Assembly (NCBI GenBank): GCA_003220535.1
Contig: QHSU01000071.1
Location: forward strand, 1-64,000
Origin: Candidatus Rokuibacteriota bacterium
Lineage (GTDB): Bacteria > Methylomirabilota > Methylomirabilia > Rokubacteriales > CSP1-6
DNA length: 64,000 nucleotides
Direction: 5' to 3'
Under the pieces are notes generated by a model. It was given only the letters and a program-made list of their open reading frames with translations, did not search any database and had not been told where the DNA came from. The first letter of the stretch is position 1; each line of letters begins with the position of its first letter. This document shows positions 36,532 to 44,457 of this stretch, piece by piece. The position numbers and the translations under genes were made by a program.

Positions 36532-37590
36532 ATGGGCGCGATCCTGGGTCTGGGAGTGACGCACTATCCACCTCTTTGTGGGCGGGACGAAGACATGGCG
36601 CGCATCCTCAAGCGCGTCATCCAGGATCCCGACCTCCCGGAGCGGTACCGGCGCCCTGAAGGGTGGCCGGCCGCGATGCGCGAGGAGTACGGCGCCGACG
36701 AAGGGCTGGGCGCCGCGCGGCGACACCGCGAGGCTTTGATCGCCGGGTTCCGCGAGACCCGCCGGCGGCTCGACGACTTCGCGCCGGACGTCGTGCTGAT
36801 CTGGGGCGACGACCAGTACGAGAACTTCAAGGAGGACGTCATTCCGCCGTTCTGCGTCCTGGCCTACGAGGCGATCGAGCATCGGCCGTGGGCGGAAGGC
36901 CGCTGGCAGAAGGCCCGGAACGCGTGGGACGAGGCGAGCGACGCGACCTTCGTCTACAAGGGGCAGCGCGCGGCCGCGAAATCGCTCGTCACGGGGCTGC
37001 TCGAGGCCGGGATCGACGTGTCATACGCGTACCGGCCGCTCCATCATCCGCTGGGGCACGCCTTCATGAACACGCTCCTCTACCTGGACTACGATCGGCA
37101 GGGCTTCCCCTACCCGGTCGTGCCGTTCTCCATCAATTGCTACGGTCGCCGGGTCATCTCGCAGTACGGCGGCGCCGCGACCTTCGCGGATCTCCCGACG
37201 GAGGCTCAGCTCGATCCGCCGTCGCCGGCGCCGTGGCGCTGCTTCGATCTCGGCCGGGCCGCGGCGCGCATCCTGGCCAAGAGTCCGTGGCGGGTCGCGC
37301 TGATCGCCTCGTCGAGCTGGTCGCATGCCTTCCTGACCCCCAAGCACCACCTCCTCTACCCCGACGTCGAGGCCGATCGCGCGCTCTACGAGAAGCTGCG
37401 CGTCGGGGACTACGAGGCCTGGCGGGGAACGCCGCTGACGACGCTCGAGGAGAGCGGCCAGCAGGAGATGCTGAACTGGATGTGCCTGGCCGGGGCGATG
37501 TCCGAGCTCGGGCGGAAGCCGGACGCGACGACGTTCGTCCAGACCTACATCTTCAACTCGAGCAAGTGCTTCGCGTCGTTCAGCGGGTGA
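36532..37590 (+). CDS. Class III extradiol dioxygenase-like (LigB-like) protein
   Basis: The 352-residue protein begins MGAILGLGVTHYPPLCG and holds APDVVLIWGDDQYENFKED and ALIASSSWSHAFL, matching the catalytic B-subunit fold of protocatechuate 4,5-dioxygenase. His at GVTHYP and the second His in the PLHHPLGHAF loop could bind iron. Ring cleavage of a catecholic compound is plausible, but many relatives are untested. The ATG is preceded by GGAGGAG. It is followed after 7 bases by the CoA-transferase gene and divergent from an amidohydrolase. Confidence 0.8.
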   Translation: MGAILGLGVTHYPPLCGRDEDMARILKRVIQDPDLPERYRRPEGWPAAMREEYGADEGLGAARRHREALIAGFRETRRRLDDFAPDVVLIWGDDQYENFKEDVIPPFCVLAYEAIEHRPWAEGRWQKARNAWDEASDATFVYKGQRAAAKSLVTGLLEAGIDVSYAYRPLHHPLGHAFMNTLLYLDYDRQGFPYPVVPFSINCYGRRVISQYGGAATFADLPTEAQLDPPSPAPWRCFDLGRAAARILAKSPWRVALIASSSWSHAFLTPKHHLLYPDVEADRALYEKLRVGDYEAWRGTPLTTLEESGQQEMLNWMCLAGAMSELGRKPDATTFVQTYIFNSSKCFASFSG

Positions 37591-37597
37591 GTTAACC

Positions 37598-38830
37598 GTG
37601 CCCCCCCTGGCGGGCTTGCGGGTCATCGACGCCGCGAGCTTCATCGCCGGGCCGGTGGCGACGACCATCCTCGCCGACCTCGGCGCGGACGTCGTCAAGA
37701 TCGAGCCACCGGACGGCGATACGTACCGTCATCGCGGCGGCGGCCCGGGCGTGCCCGAGAGCCCGTACAACTACCGCTGGATCGTCGACAATCGGACCAA
37801 GCGCGGGCTCGCGCTCGATCTCCGCAAAACGGAGGGCTGCGAGGTGCTCTGCCGTCTGGTCGAGCGCGCCGACGTGTTCGTCACCAACACTCCGCTCGAC
37901 TCCCGCGCGCGGCTCCGCATCCGCTGGGAGGATCTGGCCCCGCTCAACTCCCGGCTCATCTACGCCTCGGTGACCGCGTACGGTGAGCGCGGCGAGGAGG
38001 CGCCGCGGACCGGGTTCGACGCGACTGCGCTCTGGGCGCGCACCGGGCTCATGGACCTCGTTCGCGCCGCACCCGATGCCCCGCCGCCGCGCTCGCTGCC
38101 CGGTATGGGCGATCACCCGACCGGGGTCAGCCTTTTCGCGGCGATCATGACCGCGCTCTACGAGCGTGAGCGGACCGGGCGCGGGACGATGGTCTCTACG
38201 TCGCTGATGGCCAACGGCCTCTGGTGGAACGCGATCCAGGTGCAGGCCGCGCTCTGCGGAGCGCGCGTCGAGCCGCGGCCACCGCGCGAGGAGGCGGCGA
38301 GCGCCGTGGCGAATCTCTACCGGTGCGCGGACGGCCGCTGGTTCCTGTTGAACGTGGTCGCGGAAGACCGTGACTGGGCCGGGCTCGTCCGCGCGATCGG
38401 AGAGCCCGACCTGCTCGACGACCCGCGCTTCGCCACCACGCCGGCCCGTCGCGCCAACGCCCGCGTCCTGGTGGCGATCCTCGACAAGGTCTTCGCCGCG
38501 CGGCCCTGGGCCAAGTGGCGAGCCGTCCTCGACGCTCACGGGCTCACCTTCGGCATCGTCGGCACCGTCGAGGACGCGCGCGACGACCCGCAGATGCTGG
38601 CGAGCGGCGCCCTCATCCCGATCGACGACCCGCGCGCCGGTGCCTCCCTCACCGTCGCGAGCCCGTTCTGGCTGGAGGGCCATCCGAAAGTCGCGCCGCG
38701 CTTCCCGCCGGGCCTCGGCGAGCACTCCGTTGAGATCCTGCGCGAGACCGGCTACACGGAAGCGGAAATCGAGAAGCTCCTCGCCGCGCGTGCGGTGGTT
38801 CAGGGCAACAGCGAGCGCGCCGGTGCCTAG
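37598..38830 (+). CDS. Class III CoA transferase (CaiB/BaiF family)
   Basis: The 410-residue protein has the family's order: LAGLRVIDAASFIAGPVATTILADLGADVVKIEPP at the N terminus, DNRTKRGLALDLR, and the catalytic Asp in GMGDHPTGVSLF. It moves CoA between carboxylic acids. The start is GTG 37598. It lies 7 bases after the LigB-like gene and overlaps the 3' end of the convergent luciferase-like gene by 4 bases, so these genes likely belong to one catabolic set, though no full pathway is visible. Confidence 0.93.
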   Translation: MPPLAGLRVIDAASFIAGPVATTILADLGADVVKIEPPDGDTYRHRGGGPGVPESPYNYRWIVDNRTKRGLALDLRKTEGCEVLCRLVERADVFVTNTPLDSRARLRIRWEDLAPLNSRLIYASVTAYGERGEEAPRTGFDATALWARTGLMDLVRAAPDAPPPRSLPGMGDHPTGVSLFAAIMTALYERERTGRGTMVSTSLMANGLWWNAIQVQAALCGARVEPRPPREEAASAVANLYRCADGRWFLLNVVAEDRDWAGLVRAIGEPDLLDDPRFATTPARRANARVLVAILDKVFAARPWAKWRAVLDAHGLTFGIVGTVEDARDDPQMLASGALIPIDDPRAGASLTVASPFWLEGHPKVAPRFPPGLGEHSVEILRETGYTEAEIEKLLAARAVVQGNSERAGA

Positions 38831-39987
38831 CCGCGCCCCGCGAAGTGCGGCTTGACCTCTTTGGCGAACCAGGCGAGCTGCTCGAGCATCACGCTCCTGG
38901 GCGTGCCCATGCTGTTGCTCACGTGCACGTACTCGAGCCCCGGGAATTTCTCCTCGAGCGACTTCAGGTAGGCGACGAGCTCTTCGGGCGGGCCCGCGAA
39001 CCACGCTCCGACCTTCGCGTAGTGCTCGACGGTCGGGACGCCGGCCGCAGCCCAGCCGCCGCGCTTCATGGCCGCGGCGTTCTGCTCCGGCGTCAGGCCG
39101 GGCACGAAGCCGAGCGGGCCGAACATCTTGACGTGCTCCTCGTACCAGGGCGTGATCTCCCGGATCGCGCGCTCCCTCGTCTCGGCCAGGTGGAAGAAGA
39201 TCCCGAGGCTCAGCCCCTCGCCAGGCTTCCAGTCCAGGCCCGCGCGATGCGCGGCCTCCTGATAGGCGTTGATCGAGCGCTCGGCCATGGTCGCCGCCCC
39301 GCCGCCGATCAGTCCCTTGATGCGGTGTTTCATCATGAAGTCGAGCCCGCGGGTGCTGGCGCTCACCACGGGCTGCCAGCATTCCACCGGTTGCCGTAGC
39401 GGCCGCGGCACCAGCGTCAACTCGCGGAGCTCGTAGCCGCGGTACGGGACCGGCGGCGGTAGCGTGTAGTGCTTGCCCTGATGCGCGAAGGTCTCCGAGT
39501 GGAAAGCCTTCATGAGGATCTCGACCTGCTCCTCGAAGAGCTCGCGGTTGGCCTCGGCGTCGAGCATGGGGCTGCCGAACGTCTCGACTTCCCGCGTGTG
39601 ATATCCGCGGCCGACGCCGAAGACGGTGCGCCCGCCCGTCAGGATGTCGGCGGTGGCGAAATCTTCCGCGAGCCTGAGGGGATGCCACATGGGCGTGATG
39701 TTGAAGCCGCAGCCGATGCGCAAGCGCGACGTCAGATGCGCCAGGTGCACGGCCATCATCAGGATGTTCGGGAGGCACTCGTAGCCTTCGTGCTGGAAGT
39801 GGTGCTCGGCCAGCCAGAGGGTGTGGTAGCCGTGCTCGTCCATGCAGCGCGCGATGGCCTCGGTCTTGTCAAACACCGACGCCAGGTGCGCGTTCGGGTA
39901 TCGGCGTTCGTTCGCGGGAGTGGCCATCTGGCCCATGTCGCCCAGGTCCACGTGCCCGGCATAGACGGTCGAGAACTTGCTGATCAT
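38827..39987 (-). CDS. Luciferase-like FMN-dependent oxidoreductase
   Basis: The 386-residue protein is a bacterial-luciferase-type monooxygenase: HGYHTLWLAEHHFQHEGYECLP, RLRIGCGFNITPMWHPLRLAEDFATADILTGGRTVFGVGRGYHTREVETFG is its recognisable core (shown here only in pieces), ending in an EYVHVSNSMG segment. Such enzymes use reduced flavin and oxygen to attack organic substrates. The ATG faces the MFS transporter across a 275-base region that holds palindrome B. Confidence 0.88.
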   Translation of the reverse strand: MISKFSTVYAGHVDLGDMGQMATPANERRYPNAHLASVFDKTEAIARCMDEHGYHTLWLAEHHFQHEGYECLPNILMMAVHLAHLTSRLRIGCGFNITPMWHPLRLAEDFATADILTGGRTVFGVGRGYHTREVETFGSPMLDAEANRELFEEQVEILMKAFHSETFAHQGKHYTLPPPVPYRGYELRELTLVPRPLRQPVECWQPVVSASTRGLDFMMKHRIKGLIGGGAATMAERSINAYQEAAHRAGLDWKPGEGLSLGIFFHLAETRERAIREITPWYEEHVKMFGPLGFVPGLTPEQNAAAMKRGGWAAAGVPTVEHYAKVGAWFAGPPEELVAYLKSLEEKFPGLEYVHVSNSMGTPRSVMLEQLAWFAKEVKPHFAGRG

Positions 39988-40088
39988 GTCTGCCCTCCGC
40001 GTTGCCGCAGCCTACCAGCCCACTTGTCCTAACGCCAACACAACCCCCGCCCGCTCCTTCCCAACCCCAAAACGACACCACCGTCGAC

Positions 40089-40252
40089 CTGGCGGTCGTG
40101 GGGCGGGGTGAGGTTCGGGGTCGACGAGACCCGTTCCCTCATGCAGCAAGCGGACGCGACGAGCCCAGATGGAGCCCAGCCGTGACGGGCGATGCGGACG
40201 CGTGCGGCGTGGTCGAGCGACCCCGGACGTCACCCCGCCCCACGACCGCCAG
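40089..40252 (+). repeat. Long palindrome with conserved 86-base loop, copy B
   Basis: Arms 40089-40131 and 40211-40252 are reverse complements over 23 uninterrupted bases, then over CGGGGTCG after a two-mismatch patch. Inside, ACCCGTTCCCTCA (40129) to GTGGTC (40214) is 86 bases and aligns with copy A at 14105-14189: the first 50 bases align without a gap, with identical ACCCGTTCCCTCA and ATGGAGCCCAGCCG. Both copies have the same orientation in this window. Here the element lies between divergent genes, so it is not simply a terminator. Confidence 0.83.
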
Positions 40253-40262
40253 ACGCGTTACG

Positions 40263-41486
40263 ATGCGCGGAGTGCGACTGACCTCGGCCCCCCTCCTCCA
40301 CCTGTGGACGCATCGCGACGCTCGCTGCCTAGGCCTCGGCGTCTTCTTCCATTCGCTCGGTGTGGTCGGTGAGCAGGTCGTCCTGGGCTGGTTCATCCTC
40401 GAGCTCACCGATTCGGCCCTCATGGTCGGTATCGCCCTGGGCCTCAGAAACTTCCCGCTCCTGATCGTCGGTATCCCGGCCGGCGTCATCGCCGATCGTG
40501 GCAATCGGGTCAGGCTCCTGCAGATCTCCGGTGTCGCCATGGCCATCGTCACCGCAGCGCTCGGTCTCCTCGTCGCGGTTCGCATGGCCGTCGTCTGGCC
40601 GGTGTTGGTCCTGACGTTCGTCACGGGCTGCGCTCGGGCTCTTCACCAGACGGCACGCCAGAGCTACGCCCACGAGATCGCGGGCGGGGACGGTCTGGTC
40701 CACGCCCTGGCCCTCGTGGCCCTCACCTCACGGGTCGGCGGCCTCGTCGGCTCGCTCCTGATCGGCTTCCTGATCGCCCGATACGGTTCGGCCGTCGCCT
40801 ACCTGGTCGTGGCGACCGGATACCTGGCGAGCGCCGTCGCCGTGCTGCCGGCGCGCGCGAGCGCCCGCCCCAGCGCCACGGACAACGGCTCCGTCGGCGC
40901 CGATGTCCTGGGCTTCCTGACGACCATCCGACGCGACCGGGTGCTTCTGCAGCTCATGAGCCTGACGGCGATCGCCGAGGTCCTGGGATTCTCCCACCAG
41001 GCCCTTTTGCCGAGCCTGGCTCGCGACGTGCTCCGGGTGGGACCCGGCGGCCTCGGGGTGATGACGGCCGCGCGCCAGGTCGGCGGCCTCGCGGGGATCG
41101 TGCTGACCTCCGGGCTCGGCGCGGGGCGCCGCTACGGTCCCCTCTTCCTCACGGTGCTCGTCGCCTTCGGGGCATCCCTGGTGGCGCTCGGCTTCGCGCC
41201 GAGCTTCGCGGTGGTCCTGCTGATCCTCGTGGGTGCCAACGCGCTCGGCTCGGCGACCGACGTCCTCGCCCAGACACTGATCCAGCTCGCCGTGCCGAGC
41301 GGGCTCCGGGGGCGGGCCGGCGGCGCCTGGGTCGTGTCCATCGGGATGGCGCCCCTGGGCCAGTTCCAGATCGGCGCGCTCGCGTCGCTGTTCGGCGTGA
41401 GCGCCGCGCTCGGCGTGAACGGCCTCGCCTTGATGGTGGTCGGCGCCGCCGCCGCCCTCCTGGTGCCACGGCTCCGCAAGCTCTGA
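40263..41486 (+). CDS. MFS transporter
   Basis: The 407-residue protein has about twelve hydrophobic segments and a major-facilitator loop (GIPAGVIADRGNRVRL) between helices 2 and 3, with a second half beginning near residue 215. It resembles drug or siderophore exporters of the EntS/MFS_3 type. The ATG at 40263 lies 10 bases from the end of palindrome B, whose right arm would sit in the mRNA leader or promoter. Substrate unknown. Confidence 0.87.
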   Translation: MRGVRLTSAPLLHLWTHRDARCLGLGVFFHSLGVVGEQVVLGWFILELTDSALMVGIALGLRNFPLLIVGIPAGVIADRGNRVRLLQISGVAMAIVTAALGLLVAVRMAVVWPVLVLTFVTGCARALHQTARQSYAHEIAGGDGLVHALALVALTSRVGGLVGSLLIGFLIARYGSAVAYLVVATGYLASAVAVLPARASARPSATDNGSVGADVLGFLTTIRRDRVLLQLMSLTAIAEVLGFSHQALLPSLARDVLRVGPGGLGVMTAARQVGGLAGIVLTSGLGAGRRYGPLFLTVLVAFGASLVALGFAPSFAVVLLILVGANALGSATDVLAQTLIQLAVPSGLRGRAGGAWVVSIGMAPLGQFQIGALASLFGVSAALGVNGLALMVVGAAAALLVPRLRKL

Positions 41487-41522
41487 CCGCACACGGCGCG
41501 CGTGCTACACTGCCGCGCGACC

Positions 41523-42338
41523 ATGGCCCTGTTGTTGGAACGGCGCGTGGCGATCGACGCGGCGCGCGCCGCCGGCCGACTGCTCCAGGCCGAGCTCCGA
41601 GGATCACATCGCATCGCCTTCAAAGGCCCGTCGACCGACCTCGTGACCGAGATGGACGAGCGCGCCGAGGAGCTCATCGTCGGTCGACTCGGTCAGGCCT
41701 TCCCGGACGACACGATGCTCGCCGAGGAACGCGGCGCGGCCCCGGGCCGCTCGGGCCGCCGCTGGATCGTGGACCCGCTGGACGGCACGACCAACTACGC
41801 CCACGGCGTGCCGATCTTCTCGGTGTCGATCGCCCTGGAGATCGATCGACGCATCGAGCTCGGCGTCGCGTACAGCCCGAGCCTCGACGAGCTCTACGTC
41901 GCCGAGCGGGGCCGGGGGGCCACCGTGAACGATCAGCGACTGGCCGTCTCGGCGACGGCCACGCTCGACGGCAGCCTGCTCACGACAGGCTTTCCGTACA
42001 ACATCCGCGAGACGCGCGACACGAATCTGAAAGAGTATGCGGCCTTCGCCGTCCGCTGCCGTGGCGTGCGCCGGCTGGGCTCCGCCGTCCTCGATCTCGC
42101 CTGGGTCGCGTCCGGTCGGCTCGACGGCTTCTGGGAGCTCCGCCTGGGCCCGTGGGACGTCGCCGCGGGCGGCCTCTTCGTCGAGGAGGCCGGCGGGCGG
42201 GTCACGAATCTGGTGGGGGAGGCGCTCGACGTGGACGCGCCCACGGTGGTGGCGAGCAACGGTCGGATCCACGACGAGATGCTCGCCGTGCTGCGGGAGA
42301 TCAGGGGAAACTCCGGCGAAAGCGGCGCGCGCCGCTAA
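41523..42338 (+). CDS. Inositol monophosphatase family protein
   Basis: The 271-residue protein contains the lithium-sensitive phosphatase motifs: GPSTDLVTEMDERAEELI, the metal site WIVDPLDGTTNYAHG, and the C-terminal GPWDVAAGGLFVEEAGG. It removes phosphate from myo-inositol-1-phosphate or a related sugar phosphate. A myo-inositol-phosphate synthase gene lies at 61640-62911, so the window could encode a two-step inositol route. ATG 41523 is preferred to an earlier GTG, being the first before conserved sequence. Confidence 0.9.
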   Translation: MALLLERRVAIDAARAAGRLLQAELRGSHRIAFKGPSTDLVTEMDERAEELIVGRLGQAFPDDTMLAEERGAAPGRSGRRWIVDPLDGTTNYAHGVPIFSVSIALEIDRRIELGVAYSPSLDELYVAERGRGATVNDQRLAVSATATLDGSLLTTGFPYNIRETRDTNLKEYAAFAVRCRGVRRLGSAVLDLAWVASGRLDGFWELRLGPWDVAAGGLFVEEAGGRVTNLVGEALDVDAPTVVASNGRIHDEMLAVLREIRGNSGESGARR

Positions 42339-42523
42339 CTACTCGGACGGACCTCGAGGCCGCCGAACGGACCCGGCAGGCCGTGCAGGGTGATCTGCAC
42401 GGAGGACCGTGCGTCCTCCGGTTGGCCGACGACGACCACGTCGACGTCGACGTCCTTCGCTGTCCGCAGGACTTCGCCGAGCCACTCCAGCAACTGACCT
42501 GCCTCGAACGGTGTGCGTGTCAT
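42335..42523 (-). CDS. Small hypothetical protein
   Basis: A 62-codon frame starts at ATG 42523 behind GGGGG, overlaps the phosphatase stop tail-to-tail by 4 bases, and encodes a plausible alpha/beta protein (FEAGQLLEWLGEVLRTAKDV, VDVVVVGQPED). I know no family. It diverges from the NusG-like gene, which is 82 bases away. It may be a real small gene or chance. Confidence 0.4.
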   Translation of the reverse strand: MTRTPFEAGQLLEWLGEVLRTAKDVDVDVVVVGQPEDARSSVQITLHGLPGPFGGLEVRPSS

Positions 42524-42579
42524 TTTGACCCCCGGAAAATCCGTTTTGATGTGGCGGGGCTGATTTCCGGAACCTGGCA

Positions 42580-42585
42580 TATAAT
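42580..42585 (+). promoter_or_regulatory. -10 box before the NusG-like gene
   Basis: A perfect TATAAT lies 21 bases before the ATG of the NusG-like gene. At the usual 17-base distance the -35 position reads GGGCTG, which is poor, so an activator may be needed. Transcription would begin near 42592. Confidence 0.5.
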
Positions 42586-42605
42586 CCCGCCGGTTGCTTT
42601 CCATA

Positions 42606-43181
42606 ATGTCCGCGTCAGCGCCGACGGTCCTCAACGGCTTGGATCTCGCGTGCGACGAGACCCCCGCGGTCTCCGACCCGCGCTGCGTTCCCTTCTGGTA
42701 CGTGGTGCGCACGCGCTCGCGGCACGAGAAGACGGTGCGCGATCAACTCGTGGGGCGCGAGGTCGAGACGTTCCTACCTATCGTCGAGCGCTGGAGCCGG
42801 TGGAAGGACCGCCGGAAGAAAGTCGGCTTTCCGCTCTTCCCCGGCTACTGCTTCGCCCGCTTTCCCCTCGTCGAGCGTCTCCGCGTGCTCAACGTGGTGG
42901 GCGTCGCCGACCTCGTCGGCACCAGCGGCCGGCCCGAGCCGGTGCCGGACGCCGAGATCGAAGCGATCCAGCGGCTCGCCAATACAACGCTGCAATACGA
43001 TCCCCACCCGTTCCTGACCGAGGGCATGGACGTCGAAGTCGTGCGGGGCCCGCTCGCGGGAGTCCGCGGCAAGCTCCTGCGTAAGGACCGCGTGACCCGG
43101 CTGGTCCTCGCCGTCACGCTCATCCGTCAGGCCGCGGTGGTGGAAATCCACCCCGCGGACGTCGTCCACGTCCCTTCCTAG
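42606..43181 (+). CDS. NusG-family antitermination protein (RfaH/UpxY-like)
   Basis: The 191-residue protein has the NGN domain (FWYVVRTRSRHEKTVRDQL, FLPIVERWSRWKDRRKKV, PLFPGYCFARF) and a KOW domain with GPLAGVRGKLL. It is a NusG paralogue, since the housekeeping nusG normally sits with rplK. Relatives such as RfaH, UpxY and LoaP let polymerase read through long polysaccharide or polyketide operons. It lies at the edge of the envelope island but on the opposite strand, and has its own -10 box. Its stop overlaps the CpoB-like gene tail-to-tail. Confidence 0.88.
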   Translation: MSASAPTVLNGLDLACDETPAVSDPRCVPFWYVVRTRSRHEKTVRDQLVGREVETFLPIVERWSRWKDRRKKVGFPLFPGYCFARFPLVERLRVLNVVGVADLVGTSGRPEPVPDAEIEAIQRLANTTLQYDPHPFLTEGMDVEVVRGPLAGVRGKLLRKDRVTRLVLAVTLIRQAAVVEIHPADVVHVPS

Positions 43182-43948
43182 TTCCTGAGCAAGACTCGCG
43201 CCTGGCGGGCCGCGACGCTCGTCGGGTAGTCTCGGACGATGCTCTCCCACGTTCGCTTCGCCTGGGCGGTGTCCCCGAGATCTTTCTGGCAGAGACCGAT
43301 CTTCATGAGCGCGTCCGGGACCTTCTCGCCGCGCGGGACCGCGGCGACCAGCGCCTCGAACTCGGCGAGCGCGCCCCGATAGTCCTTCTGCGTGTACAAG
43401 ATGTCCGCCACCAGGAACTGGGCGCTCTCGCGCAGCGGATGGTCCGGATAGGTCACGATCAGGTCGTAGAAGCTGAGGAGCGCCGCGTCGAGCTCCTTGG
43501 CCCGGAGCTTCTCGGCGCCGGCGCGGTAGAGGTCGGCGGCCGGGGTCGTGGTCGCCGACGCCAGGGGAGCCGGCGCGGCCGCCGGTGTCGGCGGAGCCAG
43601 CTGGGCTCCCGGGGCAAACCCGCTCGGCGCGGCCGCCGGCAGTCGCCCTCGATTCAATGCCTCCAGCTCCTCCACCCGACGGCGCAGATACGTCAGCTGG
43701 TCGTCCTGTTGTCGTGAGCTCGCGATGAGCTTGGCGACGGCGTTCTGTAACTCGCTGAGCTCGCCGGCAATCCTCGTCATCTGCTCGGCCAGACGTGGCT
43801 GGTCGGACGCGGTCGCCGACGGCTGGTCGGCCGGCGCCGCCGCCGCCGCCGGCCGGGGCGCCTCGCCCGTAGCCGGTTGCGTGGCGACACCCCCGCATCC
43901 GGTCAGGGCGAGCGCCGCCAGCGTCACGCGGAGCATCGCTCGGCTCAC
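43178..43948 (-). CDS. CpoB/YbgF-like lipoprotein with coiled coil and TPRs
   Basis: The 256-residue protein has a lipobox (LAALALTGC), a coiled coil (QMTRIAGELSELQNAVAKLI... YLRRRVEELEALN) and tetratricopeptide repeats ending in RTWESIVRDYPTSVAARQAR. That is the CpoB layout. CpoB ties outer-membrane constriction to peptidoglycan synthesis and binds TolA, but a lipid anchor is not typical of it. No tol-pal genes are adjacent. It is the last gene of the long minus-strand operon, overlapping its predecessor by 4 bases. Confidence 0.8.
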   Translation of the reverse strand: MSRAMLRVTLAALALTGCGGVATQPATGEAPRPAAAAAPADQPSATASDQPRLAEQMTRIAGELSELQNAVAKLIASSRQQDDQLTYLRRRVEELEALNRGRLPAAAPSGFAPGAQLAPPTPAAAPAPLASATTTPAADLYRAGAEKLRAKELDAALLSFYDLIVTYPDHPLRESAQFLVADILYTQKDYRGALAEFEALVAAVPRGEKVPDALMKIGLCQKDLGDTAQAKRTWESIVRDYPTSVAARQARVLLRN

Positions 43949-44457
43949 GGTACGCCGATCGTGGTCACCGACACCGAGTCGAGCGGCCAGTGGGCGCGCG
44001 CGCGCAGCTGGAGCGTCACGGTCGCCTCGCGGCTCAGCGGCACCTCGACGAGCCAGAGCCAGCCCTCCGGCACGCTGAGCGACGGATAGCTTCTGACGAT
44101 CGCGCCTCGCGCGAACACGTAGCGACGCTCGCCGGCCTCGCGGGTGTGGATGCGCTCGCCGAGGACGAGCGTGCCGCCGTTCGTGACACAGAAGAGATAG
44201 TCGATCTCCTGGGGCGGCGACGCACGCACGATGCGAACGGGAACATCGCGACTGACGCCGGGCGCGGTGATGCCGGTGGCGATCTGCTCGAGGGTCGAAT
44301 AGGCGACCGGCGCGTTCCGAATGACGATCAGCTCGTTGCCGCTGCTCTCGACCCGGATCGCCGACTGATCCAAAACGACCGGCGGGCGCGGCTGGGTCTC
44401 GGCGCGCGTCGCGACGATCAGGAGTGCCGCGACCGTCGCGACGATCCAGCGCGTCAT
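43945..44457 (-). CDS. Exported protein of unknown function
   Basis: The 170-residue protein begins with a signal peptide (IVATVAALLIVATRAET) and is otherwise beta-rich, including IRVESSGNELIVIRNAPVAY and a TVTLQLRARAHWPLDS end. I do not recognise the family. It is coupled on both sides by 4-base overlaps (arnD-like before, CpoB-like after), so it probably works in the periplasm with the Arn-type system or with the lipoprotein. Confidence 0.72.
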   Translation of the reverse strand: MTRWIVATVAALLIVATRAETQPRPPVVLDQSAIRVESSGNELIVIRNAPVAYSTLEQIATGITAPGVSRDVPVRIVRASPPQEIDYLFCVTNGGTLVLGERIHTREAGERRYVFARGAIVRSYPSLSVPEGWLWLVEVPLSREATVTLQLRARAHWPLDSVSVTTIGVP

